Shown: one piece after another, positions 39,952 through 50,818 of the stretch
Position numbering within the stretch: position 1 is the first letter of the stretch
How the letters are laid out: each line of letters opens with the position of its first letter
Assembly: GCF_900231165.1 (NCBI RefSeq)
Contig: NZ_LT960614.1
Location: 4,093,501-4,157,500 of the forward strand
Length of the DNA: 64,000 nucleotides
Direction of reading: 5' to 3'
Origin: Hartmannibacter diazotrophicus
Lineage (GTDB): Bacteria > Pseudomonadota > Alphaproteobacteria > Rhizobiales > Pleomorphomonadaceae
Translations under genes and position numbers: made by a program
The notes under the pieces: generated by a model
The model's input: only the letters and a program-made list of their open reading frames with translations
Databases searched by the model: none
Told to the model about the DNA's origin: nothing

Positions 39952-40899
39952 ATGGCGGGAGGCGTCAACACCGGCTCCGAGCTTGGACGGCAACGCATCC
40001 GTTCCGCGTGGCTGTTCCTTGCCCCGATGCTCCTGATCCTGGCGCTCGTCGCCGGCTGGCCGCTGCTCAAGACGATCTGGTTCGGCTTCACCGATGCCAA
40101 GCTCGACACCGTCGATACGGCAAGCTTCGTCGGCTTCGACAACTACCTGCGGGTGCTCCACCTGCCGAGCGGGCGCACCGTCTACCGGGGCCTGCTGGTC
40201 GATCAGGCCTGGTGGCACGCGGTCTGGAACACGGTGCGTTTCGCATTTCTGTCCGTCTTCTTCGAGACCATCTTCGGCACCATCATCGCCCTGGTGCTCA
40301 ACGCCGAGTTCAAGGGGCGCGGCATCGTGCGCGCCGCCGTCCTGATCCCCTGGGCGATCCCGACCATCGTCTCGGCCAAGCTCTGGGCCTGGATGATGCA
40401 CGACCAGTTCGGCATCCTGAACGACATGTTCATGCGGCTGCACCTGATCGACGCGCCGATCGCCTGGACCGCCTCGCCCGACACGGCGATGGTCGCCGTC
40501 CTCATCGTCGACATCTGGAAGACGACCCCCTTCATGGCGCTGCTGATCCTCGCCGGCCTGCAGATGCTCCCCGGCGACATCTACGAGGCGGCGAAGATCG
40601 ACGGCGTCCACCCGGTGAAGGTCTTTTTCAAGGTGACGCTGCCGCTGGTGCGCCCGGCGATCATGGTCGCGGTCATCTTCCGCGCCCTCGATGCCCTGCG
40701 CGTCTTCGATCTCATCTACGTCCTGACGCCGAACAACGACCAGACCCAGACCATGTCGGTCTTCGCCCAGGAAAACCTCTTCCAGTTCGACAAGTTCGCC
40801 TACGGTTCGGCGGCCTCGACGCTGCTCTTCCTCGTCATCGCGCTGATCACGATCCTCTACATCAAGCTCGGCCGGCTGAACCTTTCGGGAGGCGACTGA
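39952..40899 (+). CDS. Sugar ABC transporter permease, MalF/ThuF-like
   Basis: 315 residues, six membrane helices. The N-terminal segment SAWLFLAPMLLILALVAGWP resembles ThuF. The EAA loop is GDIYEAAKIDGVHPVKVFFK (about residue 205). The start has AGGGAGG 9 bases upstream. It forms a pair with the next permease, one base away. Confidence 0.9.
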   Translation: MAGGVNTGSELGRQRIRSAWLFLAPMLLILALVAGWPLLKTIWFGFTDAKLDTVDTASFVGFDNYLRVLHLPSGRTVYRGLLVDQAWWHAVWNTVRFAFLSVFFETIFGTIIALVLNAEFKGRGIVRAAVLIPWAIPTIVSAKLWAWMMHDQFGILNDMFMRLHLIDAPIAWTASPDTAMVAVLIVDIWKTTPFMALLILAGLQMLPGDIYEAAKIDGVHPVKVFFKVTLPLVRPAIMVAVIFRALDALRVFDLIYVLTPNNDQTQTMSVFAQENLFQFDKFAYGSAASTLLFLVIALITILYIKLGRLNLSGGD

Positions 40900-40900
40900 G

Positions 40901-41725
<825 letters not shown>

Positions 41726-41771
41726 CCATGACGCGGCGGACCACATCGCAAGTTTGAGAAAGACACGCCAG

Positions 41772-43427
<1,656 letters not shown>

Positions 43428-43471
43428 GCAAGGGCAGCGGACAAGAAAAAGAGTGAAATGGAGGAACCCCG

Positions 43472-44578
43472 ATGGCCGACCTGAAGCTCTCGAACGTGAA
43501 GAAGGCCTATGGCCACATCGAGGTCATCCACGGCATCGACCTCGACATCAGGTCGGGCGAGTTCATCGTCTTCGTCGGCCCGTCCGGTTGCGGCAAGTCC
43601 ACGCTCCTGCGCCTCATCGCCGGGCTCGAGGACATCACCTCGGGGACCTTCACCATCGACGGCAAGGTCGTGAATGCCCTGCCGCCAGCCAAGCGCGGCA
43701 TCGCCATGGTGTTCCAGTCCTATGCGCTCTATCCGCACATGACCGTCTACGACAACATGGCCTTCGGCCTGAAGCTCGCCAAGGCCGAGCCGGGCGAGCT
43801 TGACCGGCGCGTCAGGAAAGCCGCCGAGATGCTGCAGATCACCGACTATCTCGACCGACTGCCCAAGCAGCTTTCCGGCGGCCAGCGCCAGCGCGTCGCC
43901 ATCGGCCGGGCGATCGTGCGCGATCCGAAGGTCTTCCTCTTCGACGAACCGCTCTCCAACCTCGACGCGGCGCTGCGTGTCGCGACCCGCATCGAGATCG
44001 CCGGCCTGCACGAGCGCATGGCCCAGACGACGATGATCTACGTGACCCACGACCAGGTGGAGGCGATGACGCTCGCCGACCGCATCGTGGTGCTCAACTC
44101 GGGCCGCATCGAGCAGGTCGGCACGCCGATGGAGCTTTACCACACGCCCGCCAACCTCTTCGTCGCCCGCTTCATCGGCTCTCCGGCGATGAACATCGTC
44201 ACGGCGAAGGTGGAAAAGGCCGGCGCCAATGCGATCGTCGCGCCGCAAGGCGGGCTCAAGGTGGCGACCAGCTTCGACCTGCCGCCCGGCATCGAGGGCT
44301 CGACGGTCCATTTCGGCGTGCGGCCGGAGGACCTTCGAGCCGCGCCCCACGACGATGCCTTCTTCGCCGGGACGGTGACGCTCGTCGAAAAGCTCGGCGA
44401 GGTGACGATGGTCTATGTCGACATCGGCGAGGACGAACCGCTGATCGTCAAGCTGGCCGGCGACGCCAGGATCAGGAAGGGCGAAAGGCTTTCCGTCAGT
44501 GCGCCGGACGAGTGCCTGCATCTCTTCGATGCGAACGGCAAGGCCTACCGGCGCCTTCCCGCCGTCGCGGCCGCCTGA
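43472..44578 (+). CDS. Sugar ABC transporter ATPase, MalK/UgpC-like
   Basis: 368 residues. All motifs are canonical: Walker A GPSGCGKST (about 36-44), LSGGQRQR (about 135-142), Walker B VFLFDEPLSNLD and switch THD, followed by the C-terminal regulatory domain. It closes the importer operon and is expected to act as a homodimer, in contrast to the GlpS/GlpT pair. Ribosome binding site GGAGG. Confidence 0.93.
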   Translation: MADLKLSNVKKAYGHIEVIHGIDLDIRSGEFIVFVGPSGCGKSTLLRLIAGLEDITSGTFTIDGKVVNALPPAKRGIAMVFQSYALYPHMTVYDNMAFGLKLAKAEPGELDRRVRKAAEMLQITDYLDRLPKQLSGGQRQRVAIGRAIVRDPKVFLFDEPLSNLDAALRVATRIEIAGLHERMAQTTMIYVTHDQVEAMTLADRIVVLNSGRIEQVGTPMELYHTPANLFVARFIGSPAMNIVTAKVEKAGANAIVAPQGGLKVATSFDLPPGIEGSTVHFGVRPEDLRAAPHDDAFFAGTVTLVEKLGEVTMVYVDIGEDEPLIVKLAGDARIRKGERLSVSAPDECLHLFDANGKAYRRLPAVAAA

Positions 44579-44642
44579 CAGCCCGATCGCTCGAACGGAG
44601 CGCCAGCGGCCCATCACGGACCGCACGGCGAAACGCGATCCA

Positions 44643-45983
44643 TCAATGCGTGGTCTTGACCTCGGACGGCCTGTTCTTCCGCGCGGTCTTGTAGAGCAGC
44701 ATGATCTGCTCGGCCTCGGAGAGCCCGTCGGCCATCGCCGCATCGGCCGCATCGGTCGGCGCCATGACGAGGTTGGAGTCTCCCGGCTGGAAGACGGGCA
44801 CTTTCTGGGGAAAGCCTCTCAGCGTCCGCTCCCCGAGCGAGTCCCATTCGCCGCCGCTGTAGTTGGCGAAGATCTGGCTCGCGACGATCGGCGCACCATC
44901 CGTCTTGGCCAGTTCCTGCAGGCGTTGCACCTGATTGACCGCAGCCCCGAAGACGGAGAAGGTCAGCCGGTCGCGCAGGCCCACGTTGCCGAACATCACG
45001 TTGCCGACATGCAGGCCCATCCCGAAGCGGATTTCCGCCTCGCCTCGCCCCCGCCGCTCGACGTTGAGATCGACCATGCGCGCCTTCGCCTTGCGCACCG
45101 CCGCCATGGCGGCCTTGGCCGCCTGGATCGAGGGTTCTCGGTGACGGCTGCACGGATAGATCGCCAGAAAGCCGTCGCCGATGAAGCTCAGGATCTCGCC
45201 GCCATTGTGGGTGAAGGGCGTCGCCGTCGCATCGAAGAACTCGTTGAGCGTGTCGATATAGGCCTGCCTGCCCTCGCGCTCGGCCATCACGGTCGACTGG
45301 CGCATGTCGACCATCACCAGCGCTGCCCGGATGGTTTCGCCGTCGCCGCGCCGGATCTGCCCCGAGCGCACCCGCTTGCCGGCGCTGGAGCCGAGATAGG
45401 TGAGCAGCATGTTGTCGGCGAGCTTGCCGAGAACGGACATCTTGGCCGCAACCGCAAGGCTCTTCTGGATCTTCAGAAGCGCCTCGATCACGTCGTCGCT
45501 GAAACCGCCCGGCACGTCCGTCGCCCAGGAGCCGAACATGCTCTGGTCCACGCCCTCCCCGAAGGGCTGGACGAAGGCGAGGTAGTCGGTCACGCCCTCG
45601 GCCTTCAGATCCTCGAAAATCGGAAATTCCGACGGGGTCAAAGGATCGATCCGCCGGCGCAGGTGGTCGAGGTCGTTCTGCAGCAAATAGAAATAGGGGC
45701 TTTGAAGGAAGCGCTCGTTGAGGCTGTGTTCCTTCTTCAGCTGAAAGCTGACCGTCTTCACTCCCTTGCCCCGGCCCCAGGTGAAGCCGAGGGCGTCGTA
45801 GAGCGGATGGAGCACGGAAAAGCTGAGGTGAATGCGGCTCATCGGCATGCCGGCCGCGGCCAGGCGCTCGCAGAAACCGGAGACCAGTTTCTCCAGTTCC
45901 TTGCCCTCAAGGGCGGACGTCTTGAGCCAGATCGAAACCTGCTCGATCAGAATGCTGGAAACGCCGGAAGTGTGTGTGCTCAT
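44643..45983 (-). CDS. Class III nucleotide cyclase homologue with altered substrate contacts
   Basis: 446 residues. The N-terminal part (about 1-205) has no recognisable domain, but is soluble and conserved-looking. The C-terminal cyclase domain has both metal-binding Asp residues (ALVMVDMRQST and FIGDGFLAIY) and the Asn/Arg pair in VFGAAVNQVQRLQ. The adenine-choosing residues differ: Ser in place of the usual Lys (ILSFIGDG) and Ala in place of Asp (FGAAVN). It could have another base preference or be a pseudo-enzyme. It is the first of several signalling genes in this stretch. Confidence 0.85.
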   Translation of the reverse strand: MSTHTSGVSSILIEQVSIWLKTSALEGKELEKLVSGFCERLAAAGMPMSRIHLSFSVLHPLYDALGFTWGRGKGVKTVSFQLKKEHSLNERFLQSPYFYLLQNDLDHLRRRIDPLTPSEFPIFEDLKAEGVTDYLAFVQPFGEGVDQSMFGSWATDVPGGFSDDVIEALLKIQKSLAVAAKMSVLGKLADNMLLTYLGSSAGKRVRSGQIRRGDGETIRAALVMVDMRQSTVMAEREGRQAYIDTLNEFFDATATPFTHNGGEILSFIGDGFLAIYPCSRHREPSIQAAKAAMAAVRKAKARMVDLNVERRGRGEAEIRFGMGLHVGNVMFGNVGLRDRLTFSVFGAAVNQVQRLQELAKTDGAPIVASQIFANYSGGEWDSLGERTLRGFPQKVPVFQPGDSNLVMAPTDAADAAMADGLSEAEQIMLLYKTARKNRPSEVKTTH

Positions 45984-46347
45984 GAAAAGGGGGTATCCGG
46001 AAAGGAACGCCGGCGCGGGTCATGTCCTGCTTGGGGATGAGGAGGACAGATCGCAGGCTGATGGTCTTGAAAGATCGATACTATGCGACAGTTGCTTCAT
46101 ATAGTGAGCCGCCTCCGCAAAACCAGACGTCGAACGGTATGTTCACCCCACGTCGCATTTCTCATCGTAAACGTTCAATGATGGCGAATTAATTGTCATG
46201 CTCACACCCTGAGCAACCGGGCCGGCACTGGTGGCAGAGCCATGACGGGCGAGCACCATTACCTTCCGCCCGTCCGGCTTGACGCCACCGATCTTTCCGA
46301 CCATGTGTGAGTCCCTTGCCTCACAGAGACCGCTCACGTTGAACGTC
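45984..46347. other. Region between the cyclase and the dehydrogenase
   Basis: About 360 bases that would hold the promoters of both divergent genes. No convincing operator was found. A short minus-strand frame (46143-46304) is listed separately as doubtful. Confidence 0.4.
46143..46304 (-). CDS. Doubtful small protein
   Basis: A 53-residue frame with a good ribosome binding site (AAGGGA, 7 bases before ATG). The sequence is polar and starts MVGKIGGVKPDGRKVMVLA. No family is recognised and it lies in a promoter region, so it may be chance. Confidence 0.25.
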   Translation of the reverse strand: MVGKIGGVKPDGRKVMVLARHGSATSAGPVAQGVSMTINSPSLNVYDEKCDVG

Positions 46348-47682
46348 ATGCCCGATACGGCCGAACGACTTCTGTCGGCCCTTCAATCCCGCGCCGCTCA
46401 GGTTGGTGTCATCGGCCTCGGCTATGTCGGGCTGCCGCTCGCCATGGCGATTGCCCGTGGCGGCTTCCGCGTCGTCGGCTTCGACATCGATCCGGCCAAG
46501 ATCGTCGCGCTCGACCGGCACGAATCCTATATCGGAGCGGTAACGGACGCCGAGCTGCGCAGGCAGACCGAGGCCGGTCTTTTCCGTTCGACCACCGATT
46601 TTTCCGGCCTCGCCCAGTGTGACGTCATCGTCATCTGCGTCCCGACGCCGCTCTCCAAGCACCGCGATCCGGATCTGAGCTTCGTGACGCGGACCGGAGA
46701 GACGATCGCCGAATACCTGCGGTCCGGCCAACTGGTGGCGCTGGAATCGACCACCTATCCCGGCACCACGCGGGATGTCGTCGGCCCCATTCTGGAACGC
46801 ACCGGCCTTCGCTCCGGCATCGATTTCTTCCTCGGCTTCTCGCCGGAGCGGGAAGACCCCGGCAACACCGATTTCGAGACGACGACGATCCCGAAGATCG
46901 TGGCCGGCGACGACCAGGCAACGTCGCGGCTGATGCAGGCCTTCTACGGCGCCGTGGTGAAATCGGCGATCCCGGTCTCCTCCACCGCGACCGCCGAGGC
47001 GGTGAAGCTCACCGAGAACATCTTCCGCGCCGTCAACATCGCCCTCGTCAACGAGATGAAGGTCCTCTACGACGCCATGGGCATCGACGTTTGGGAAGTG
47101 ATCGACGCGGCCAAGACCAAGCCCTTCGGCTACATGCCCTTCTATCCGGGACCGGGGCTCGGCGGCCACTGCATTCCGATCGACCCCTTCTATCTCACCT
47201 GGAAGTCGCGCGAATACGAACTGCCGACGCGCTTTATCGAGCTTGCCGGCGAGATCAACTCCGCCATGCCGCGCCATGTGGTCGGCCGCCTCGCCGAGGC
47301 GCTGGACATCCACTCCGGCAAGGCGCTGAGCCGCTCGCGCATTCTCGTCATCGGGCTTGCCTACAAGAAGAACGTCAGCGACATCCGGGAAAGCCCGTCG
47401 CTGAAGCTGATCGAGCTGATCGAGGAACGCAAGGGCAGCGCCGCCTTCCACGACCCCCATGTCGACGAAATCCCGAGGACGCGGGAATACATGGACCTCA
47501 TGGGCCGCCGCTCGGTGCCGCTCGACGAGGAAACCGTGCGCGGTTTCGATGCGGTCCTGATCGCGACGGATCACGACGGCATCGACTATGCGGCACTGGC
47601 AAAATGGGCGCCGCTCATTGTCGACACCCGCAACGTCTTCGGCAAGCTCGGCCTCTCCGGACCACAGATCGTGAAGGCCTGA
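46348..47682 (+). CDS. UDP-N-acetyl-hexosamine 6-dehydrogenase (WbpA-like)
   Basis: 444 residues. A two-step NAD-dependent nucleotide-sugar dehydrogenase. The NAD loop GLGYVG is at 23-28, and the catalytic Cys275 sits in PGPGLGGHCIPIDPFYLTW, a stretch typical of the WbpA/TviB branch. It oxidises UDP-GlcNAc or a related sugar to the uronic acid used in capsule or O-antigen. It converges on a glycosyltransferase gene with only 11 bases between them. The start is uncertain because no clear ribosome binding site was seen. Confidence 0.92.
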   Translation: MPDTAERLLSALQSRAAQVGVIGLGYVGLPLAMAIARGGFRVVGFDIDPAKIVALDRHESYIGAVTDAELRRQTEAGLFRSTTDFSGLAQCDVIVICVPTPLSKHRDPDLSFVTRTGETIAEYLRSGQLVALESTTYPGTTRDVVGPILERTGLRSGIDFFLGFSPEREDPGNTDFETTTIPKIVAGDDQATSRLMQAFYGAVVKSAIPVSSTATAEAVKLTENIFRAVNIALVNEMKVLYDAMGIDVWEVIDAAKTKPFGYMPFYPGPGLGGHCIPIDPFYLTWKSREYELPTRFIELAGEINSAMPRHVVGRLAEALDIHSGKALSRSRILVIGLAYKKNVSDIRESPSLKLIELIEERKGSAAFHDPHVDEIPRTREYMDLMGRRSVPLDEETVRGFDAVLIATDHDGIDYAALAKWAPLIVDTRNVFGKLGLSGPQIVKA

Positions 47683-47693
47683 CGGGTCGGTCC

Positions 47694-48659
47694 CTACCAG
47701 GATTTCCAGGCGAGAAGCAGCCCGGCGCCGTCCGGCGGCAGGCGTTCGCACCACGCCTCGACCTCCGAAAGCGACGTCTTTCGGGCAACGGAACCGGCCA
47801 CGAGATCGGGGCTTGCCAGCGTCACAGGACCGGCGCGGCAGACCACCGTGAAAATCAGCGGACCCGTCGACCACCAGGCCGGCGCGCCTTTCAGGGCCTC
47901 GTCGACCGTCTCCAGCACGCCGAGAAGTTTTGTCATCGCCGGGTGCGCCGGGGGCACTGCGATGAAGGAATTGGCCAGAAGCAGGCTGCCCGCGTGGGTC
48001 AGGCGCGGAATGTCTTCCGAAAGCGCCACGAGACCGATGAGCGGCATCAGATCGTGAAAGCTGAAGCGGTCGCTTGCCGGGTACCAGTCGCAGTCGAGAT
48101 AGATCCCCCCTTCCGTCTCCAGCACCAGATAGCGGGCAACATCGACGGCGCCGGGAAAGTCTCCTTCGGCGAGCCTTTGCTGGAAGATCGGATGCTCCGA
48201 GGCACCGATGGAGGCAAGATCGTCTTCGCGCCAAAGCCGGTAGTCGTAGCCGTGACGCCGGGCGTGCCGGGCCCAGGCATCGGTGGACGGCGGCGGCGGG
48301 GCATCGCCGATCCAGATCTGGTGCAGGACGCGAGGCACGGGCTCTCTGGCGGCCGCGGCGGCGCGCTGCCGCTCCTCCACCGAAAAATGCCCATGCGGCG
48401 CAAGGATCGCAGGATCCGGTACGAGGGTCGCCTGCAGGCCGACGCGGTCGAGATGACGCCCTTCCGCCCGCTTGGCCAGCTTCAGGCGGGCCGCATGCAG
48501 CTTGCGGGGCATGCCGAGCGCTGTCATCGGGCCGAGGGAACCATCATCGGGTTTGCCGGCAATCGCCTCCAGGCAGTCTTCGGCCTCTCGAATCCGGCCC
48601 GTCTCGATCAACGCGATCGCCTGTTTGAGCTGCGATCGAAGGTCCCCTCGGTCCGTCAT
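47694..48659 (-). CDS. DXD-type glycosyltransferase (OCH1-like)
   Basis: 321 residues. An N-terminal helical stretch with a TPR-like look is followed by a glycosyltransferase sugar-binding domain: VPRVLHQIWIGD, then EGGIYLDCDWYP carrying the DxD metal site. It probably decorates a surface glycan. The acceptor is not known. Its neighbour, the WbpA-like dehydrogenase, could supply its donor sugar. Confidence 0.85.
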   Translation of the reverse strand: MTDRGDLRSQLKQAIALIETGRIREAEDCLEAIAGKPDDGSLGPMTALGMPRKLHAARLKLAKRAEGRHLDRVGLQATLVPDPAILAPHGHFSVEERQRAAAAAREPVPRVLHQIWIGDAPPPPSTDAWARHARRHGYDYRLWREDDLASIGASEHPIFQQRLAEGDFPGAVDVARYLVLETEGGIYLDCDWYPASDRFSFHDLMPLIGLVALSEDIPRLTHAGSLLLANSFIAVPPAHPAMTKLLGVLETVDEALKGAPAWWSTGPLIFTVVCRAGPVTLASPDLVAGSVARKTSLSEVEAWCERLPPDGAGLLLAWKSW

Positions 48660-48712
48660 GCTCGTCCTTGTTCCGGGCCATCGCCATCGGCGGACCGGCC
48701 TTTGCCGGTCGA

Positions 48713-49876
48713 TCAGGCCGCAATGGCCTTCAGCCCCCGCGAAGCCGACGTATACCCGCCGTCGCCGCCGTCGACAAAGTGAACATGCAGTCCCGTCGTC
48801 ACCGACGAGACGAGGCAGGTGATGAGAGCCGTCTCCGAGGTGTGGAGACCATAGGCCAGTTCGCCGGCCGCCCGGCGCCGCTCCAGCATCGTCCGCAATT
48901 CGTCGATCGTCTGGGGCGAGCAGTCGAGCACGAGGCCGAAGGTGTCGTCATGGCTGCAGAAGTCGGTGTTCGTCACCGTGTCGTCGAGATAGGCGGAGGG
49001 CTTGAAGCCGCCGACAGTGATGTTCCACCGGATCAGCAGCAACGTGAAAAGTGAAATCGCCATGATTTCCAGAGCTTTGACCGCCACAGGCAGACGTCCG
49101 CGCGTCGTCCGCGCCTCGACGAGAAGAGCCCGTGGCGGCCAGTGCGGCTTCAGATTGGCCCGCTGGACCGCGCGCGGGTCCCCGTCCCGGCCCGTGATCC
49201 TCAAGACGTCGGCATAGGCCGCACCGAGATCGTCCTTCGATCGGACGAGCAGAGAGACGATCTTCCCGCGCGTCGAGTGCAGCGGATCCCAGCGACAGGA
49301 CAGACCGGTGAGGTCGATCGCCTCGCCATCGTCCAGGCTTTCGTCGATCTGCATTGCCGCGCCAAGGTCCGGCGCCGCCCTGCCCTTCAGCGCGGCCTCC
49401 ATCAATTCGGCGCCATCACCCCGGAAGACGGCGAAATTGTTGCCCGGCGTCGGCTCGTAGCGGGCAATCGAAACGTCAACGCCATGCTGGCGAAGACGTG
49501 AGACCGGCAGGATGCCGACCCTCAGCTCCAGCTGGAACTCCCGGCGCGCCAGCCCCCGCAACCGCGCGAGCAGGGCCATTGCCGCCTCGCGGCGATCGTC
49601 GGGAATGAGGACGGTGACGCCGTCGCCGCCGAACTGGAACGGCAGGGTGATCCGGTCGTGGAGATTGCGCAACGCGGCGATGGTCGCAACGGCGATGAAA
49701 TTGATCGTCCGCTGCATGCCCCCTGCCGTGGCGGACGTGGAGTCTCGCACATCGGTCTGAACCATCAGCCAGTCGTCCGGCGCGGACCGAAAGCGCGACA
49801 GGTCGAAGGTCGAGGCCGGATTGGCCACGCTCGGGATCGCGGCAAAGAACGAGGTGTCGCGATTGTCCGGTTCCAT
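48713..49876 (-). CDS. DUF3095 cyclase-like protein
   Basis: 387 residues, DUF3095. The N-terminal half looks like a class III cyclase core: VQTDVRDSTSATAGGMQRTI (first metal Asp) and FQFGGDGVTVLIPDD (second). The usual VN...R catalytic pair is not evident. A possible membrane-contact helix (IMAISLFTLLLIRW) lies near 285-300. Its product, if any, is not known. It lies about 250 bases from the cNMP-binding protein gene on the same strand, suggesting they act together. Confidence 0.88.
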   Translation of the reverse strand: MEPDNRDTSFFAAIPSVANPASTFDLSRFRSAPDDWLMVQTDVRDSTSATAGGMQRTINFIAVATIAALRNLHDRITLPFQFGGDGVTVLIPDDRREAAMALLARLRGLARREFQLELRVGILPVSRLRQHGVDVSIARYEPTPGNNFAVFRGDGAELMEAALKGRAAPDLGAAMQIDESLDDGEAIDLTGLSCRWDPLHSTRGKIVSLLVRSKDDLGAAYADVLRITGRDGDPRAVQRANLKPHWPPRALLVEARTTRGRLPVAVKALEIMAISLFTLLLIRWNITVGGFKPSAYLDDTVTNTDFCSHDDTFGLVLDCSPQTIDELRTMLERRRAAGELAYGLHTSETALITCLVSSVTTGLHVHFVDGGDGGYTSASRGLKAIAA

Positions 49877-50123
49877 TGGTCAAGCCCTGAAAGTCGTCGC
49901 CCGAAAGCAGGATTCGCCTTCGGAAGAAACGCATGCGTCGATAAGGATCGGCAAGGCGAATCGCACACGCCATTCGAATGCGAAAGCCCCTGATCCGCGA
50001 TCAAGATAGACAGGAAATCGGATCGATCCAGTGAGGGACAGCAACGTTGCCAAAGAAGTGACGAGGATGTGTCGAGGACGAGCGCCCCGGGATGGTTCGG
50101 ACGGCAGGCTGGCGCGGGATCGA

Positions 50124-50612
50124 TCAGTCGTCCTTACCGACCAGCATCTCCTCCTGATGCCTGCGGGCCTTCGCGCGCTCCTCGCTCAGTTCCATGGACG
50201 TGACGCTCAGGCGATTGGCCAGCTCCCGGATCACCTCGATCGTGATTTCGGGATAGTCCTTCATCAGGTTGAGGAAATGTTCCTTGTTGATCCTGAGGGC
50301 ATCGAGATCGGTCATGGCCCGGACCGTCGCCGTGCGCGCCACGTCGCACAGAATGGCGATCTCCCCGACGATCGCATCCTCGCGGACTTCGGCGACCTTG
50401 ATCGGCCCCGCGGGGCTTTCGATCAGCACCTCCGCGATCCCGGACAGGATGACATAGGCCGCGTCCCCCATGTCGCCCTGCCGGAACAGAACGCCTCCGG
50501 GAGCATAGCGCAGCCGATCGGACGTGAACGCGAGCAGCTTCAGCTTCGTCGGCTCCACACCGGCGAAAAGCGGCAGCCGCCGCAAGATTTTGACTTCATC
50601 CTTAAGAAGCAT
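50124..50612 (-). CDS. Small cyclic-nucleotide-binding protein
   Basis: 162 residues, one cNMP-binding beta-roll (about 15-130) with the phosphate cassette VGEIAILCDVARTATVRA, including the Arg that contacts cyclic phosphate. It has no HTH, so it is not a Crp-type activator. The C-terminal helix is rich in Glu, Arg and Lys. It sits between DUF3095 and the ABC-like gene, and could relay a nucleotide signal to the transporter. Confidence 0.9.
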   Translation of the reverse strand: MLLKDEVKILRRLPLFAGVEPTKLKLLAFTSDRLRYAPGGVLFRQGDMGDAAYVILSGIAEVLIESPAGPIKVAEVREDAIVGEIAILCDVARTATVRAMTDLDALRINKEHFLNLMKDYPEITIEVIRELANRLSVTSMELSEERAKARRHQEEMLVGKDD

Positions 50613-50818
50613 CGTCTCAGTCTGCCCTCTGGATCTGATACGCGAAACTCCAGCCGTCCGGATGCTCGCCCTTCATTCACTGCCGCCTTGAGCGCGGGGC
50701 ACACGCCCCACCTTACGCCTGATCGGTTAGCCGGCCAAATCGTCCGGACCAGACAGCCCCGTCCGGGCAGGCCGACCATGCCGAGACCGGAGCGCATGGC
50801 CCCTGATTTCGGCAAGTC

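Noticed and set aside
45984-46347. A c-di-nucleotide riboswitch in the gap before the WbpA-like gene
   Set aside because: No recognisable conserved motif or convincing paired structure was found.
48713-50612. CBASS-type defence system
   Set aside because: Class III cyclase-like and CRP-like cNMP domains are not the CD-NTase and effector types of CBASS, and no nuclease, TM effector or Cap genes are present.
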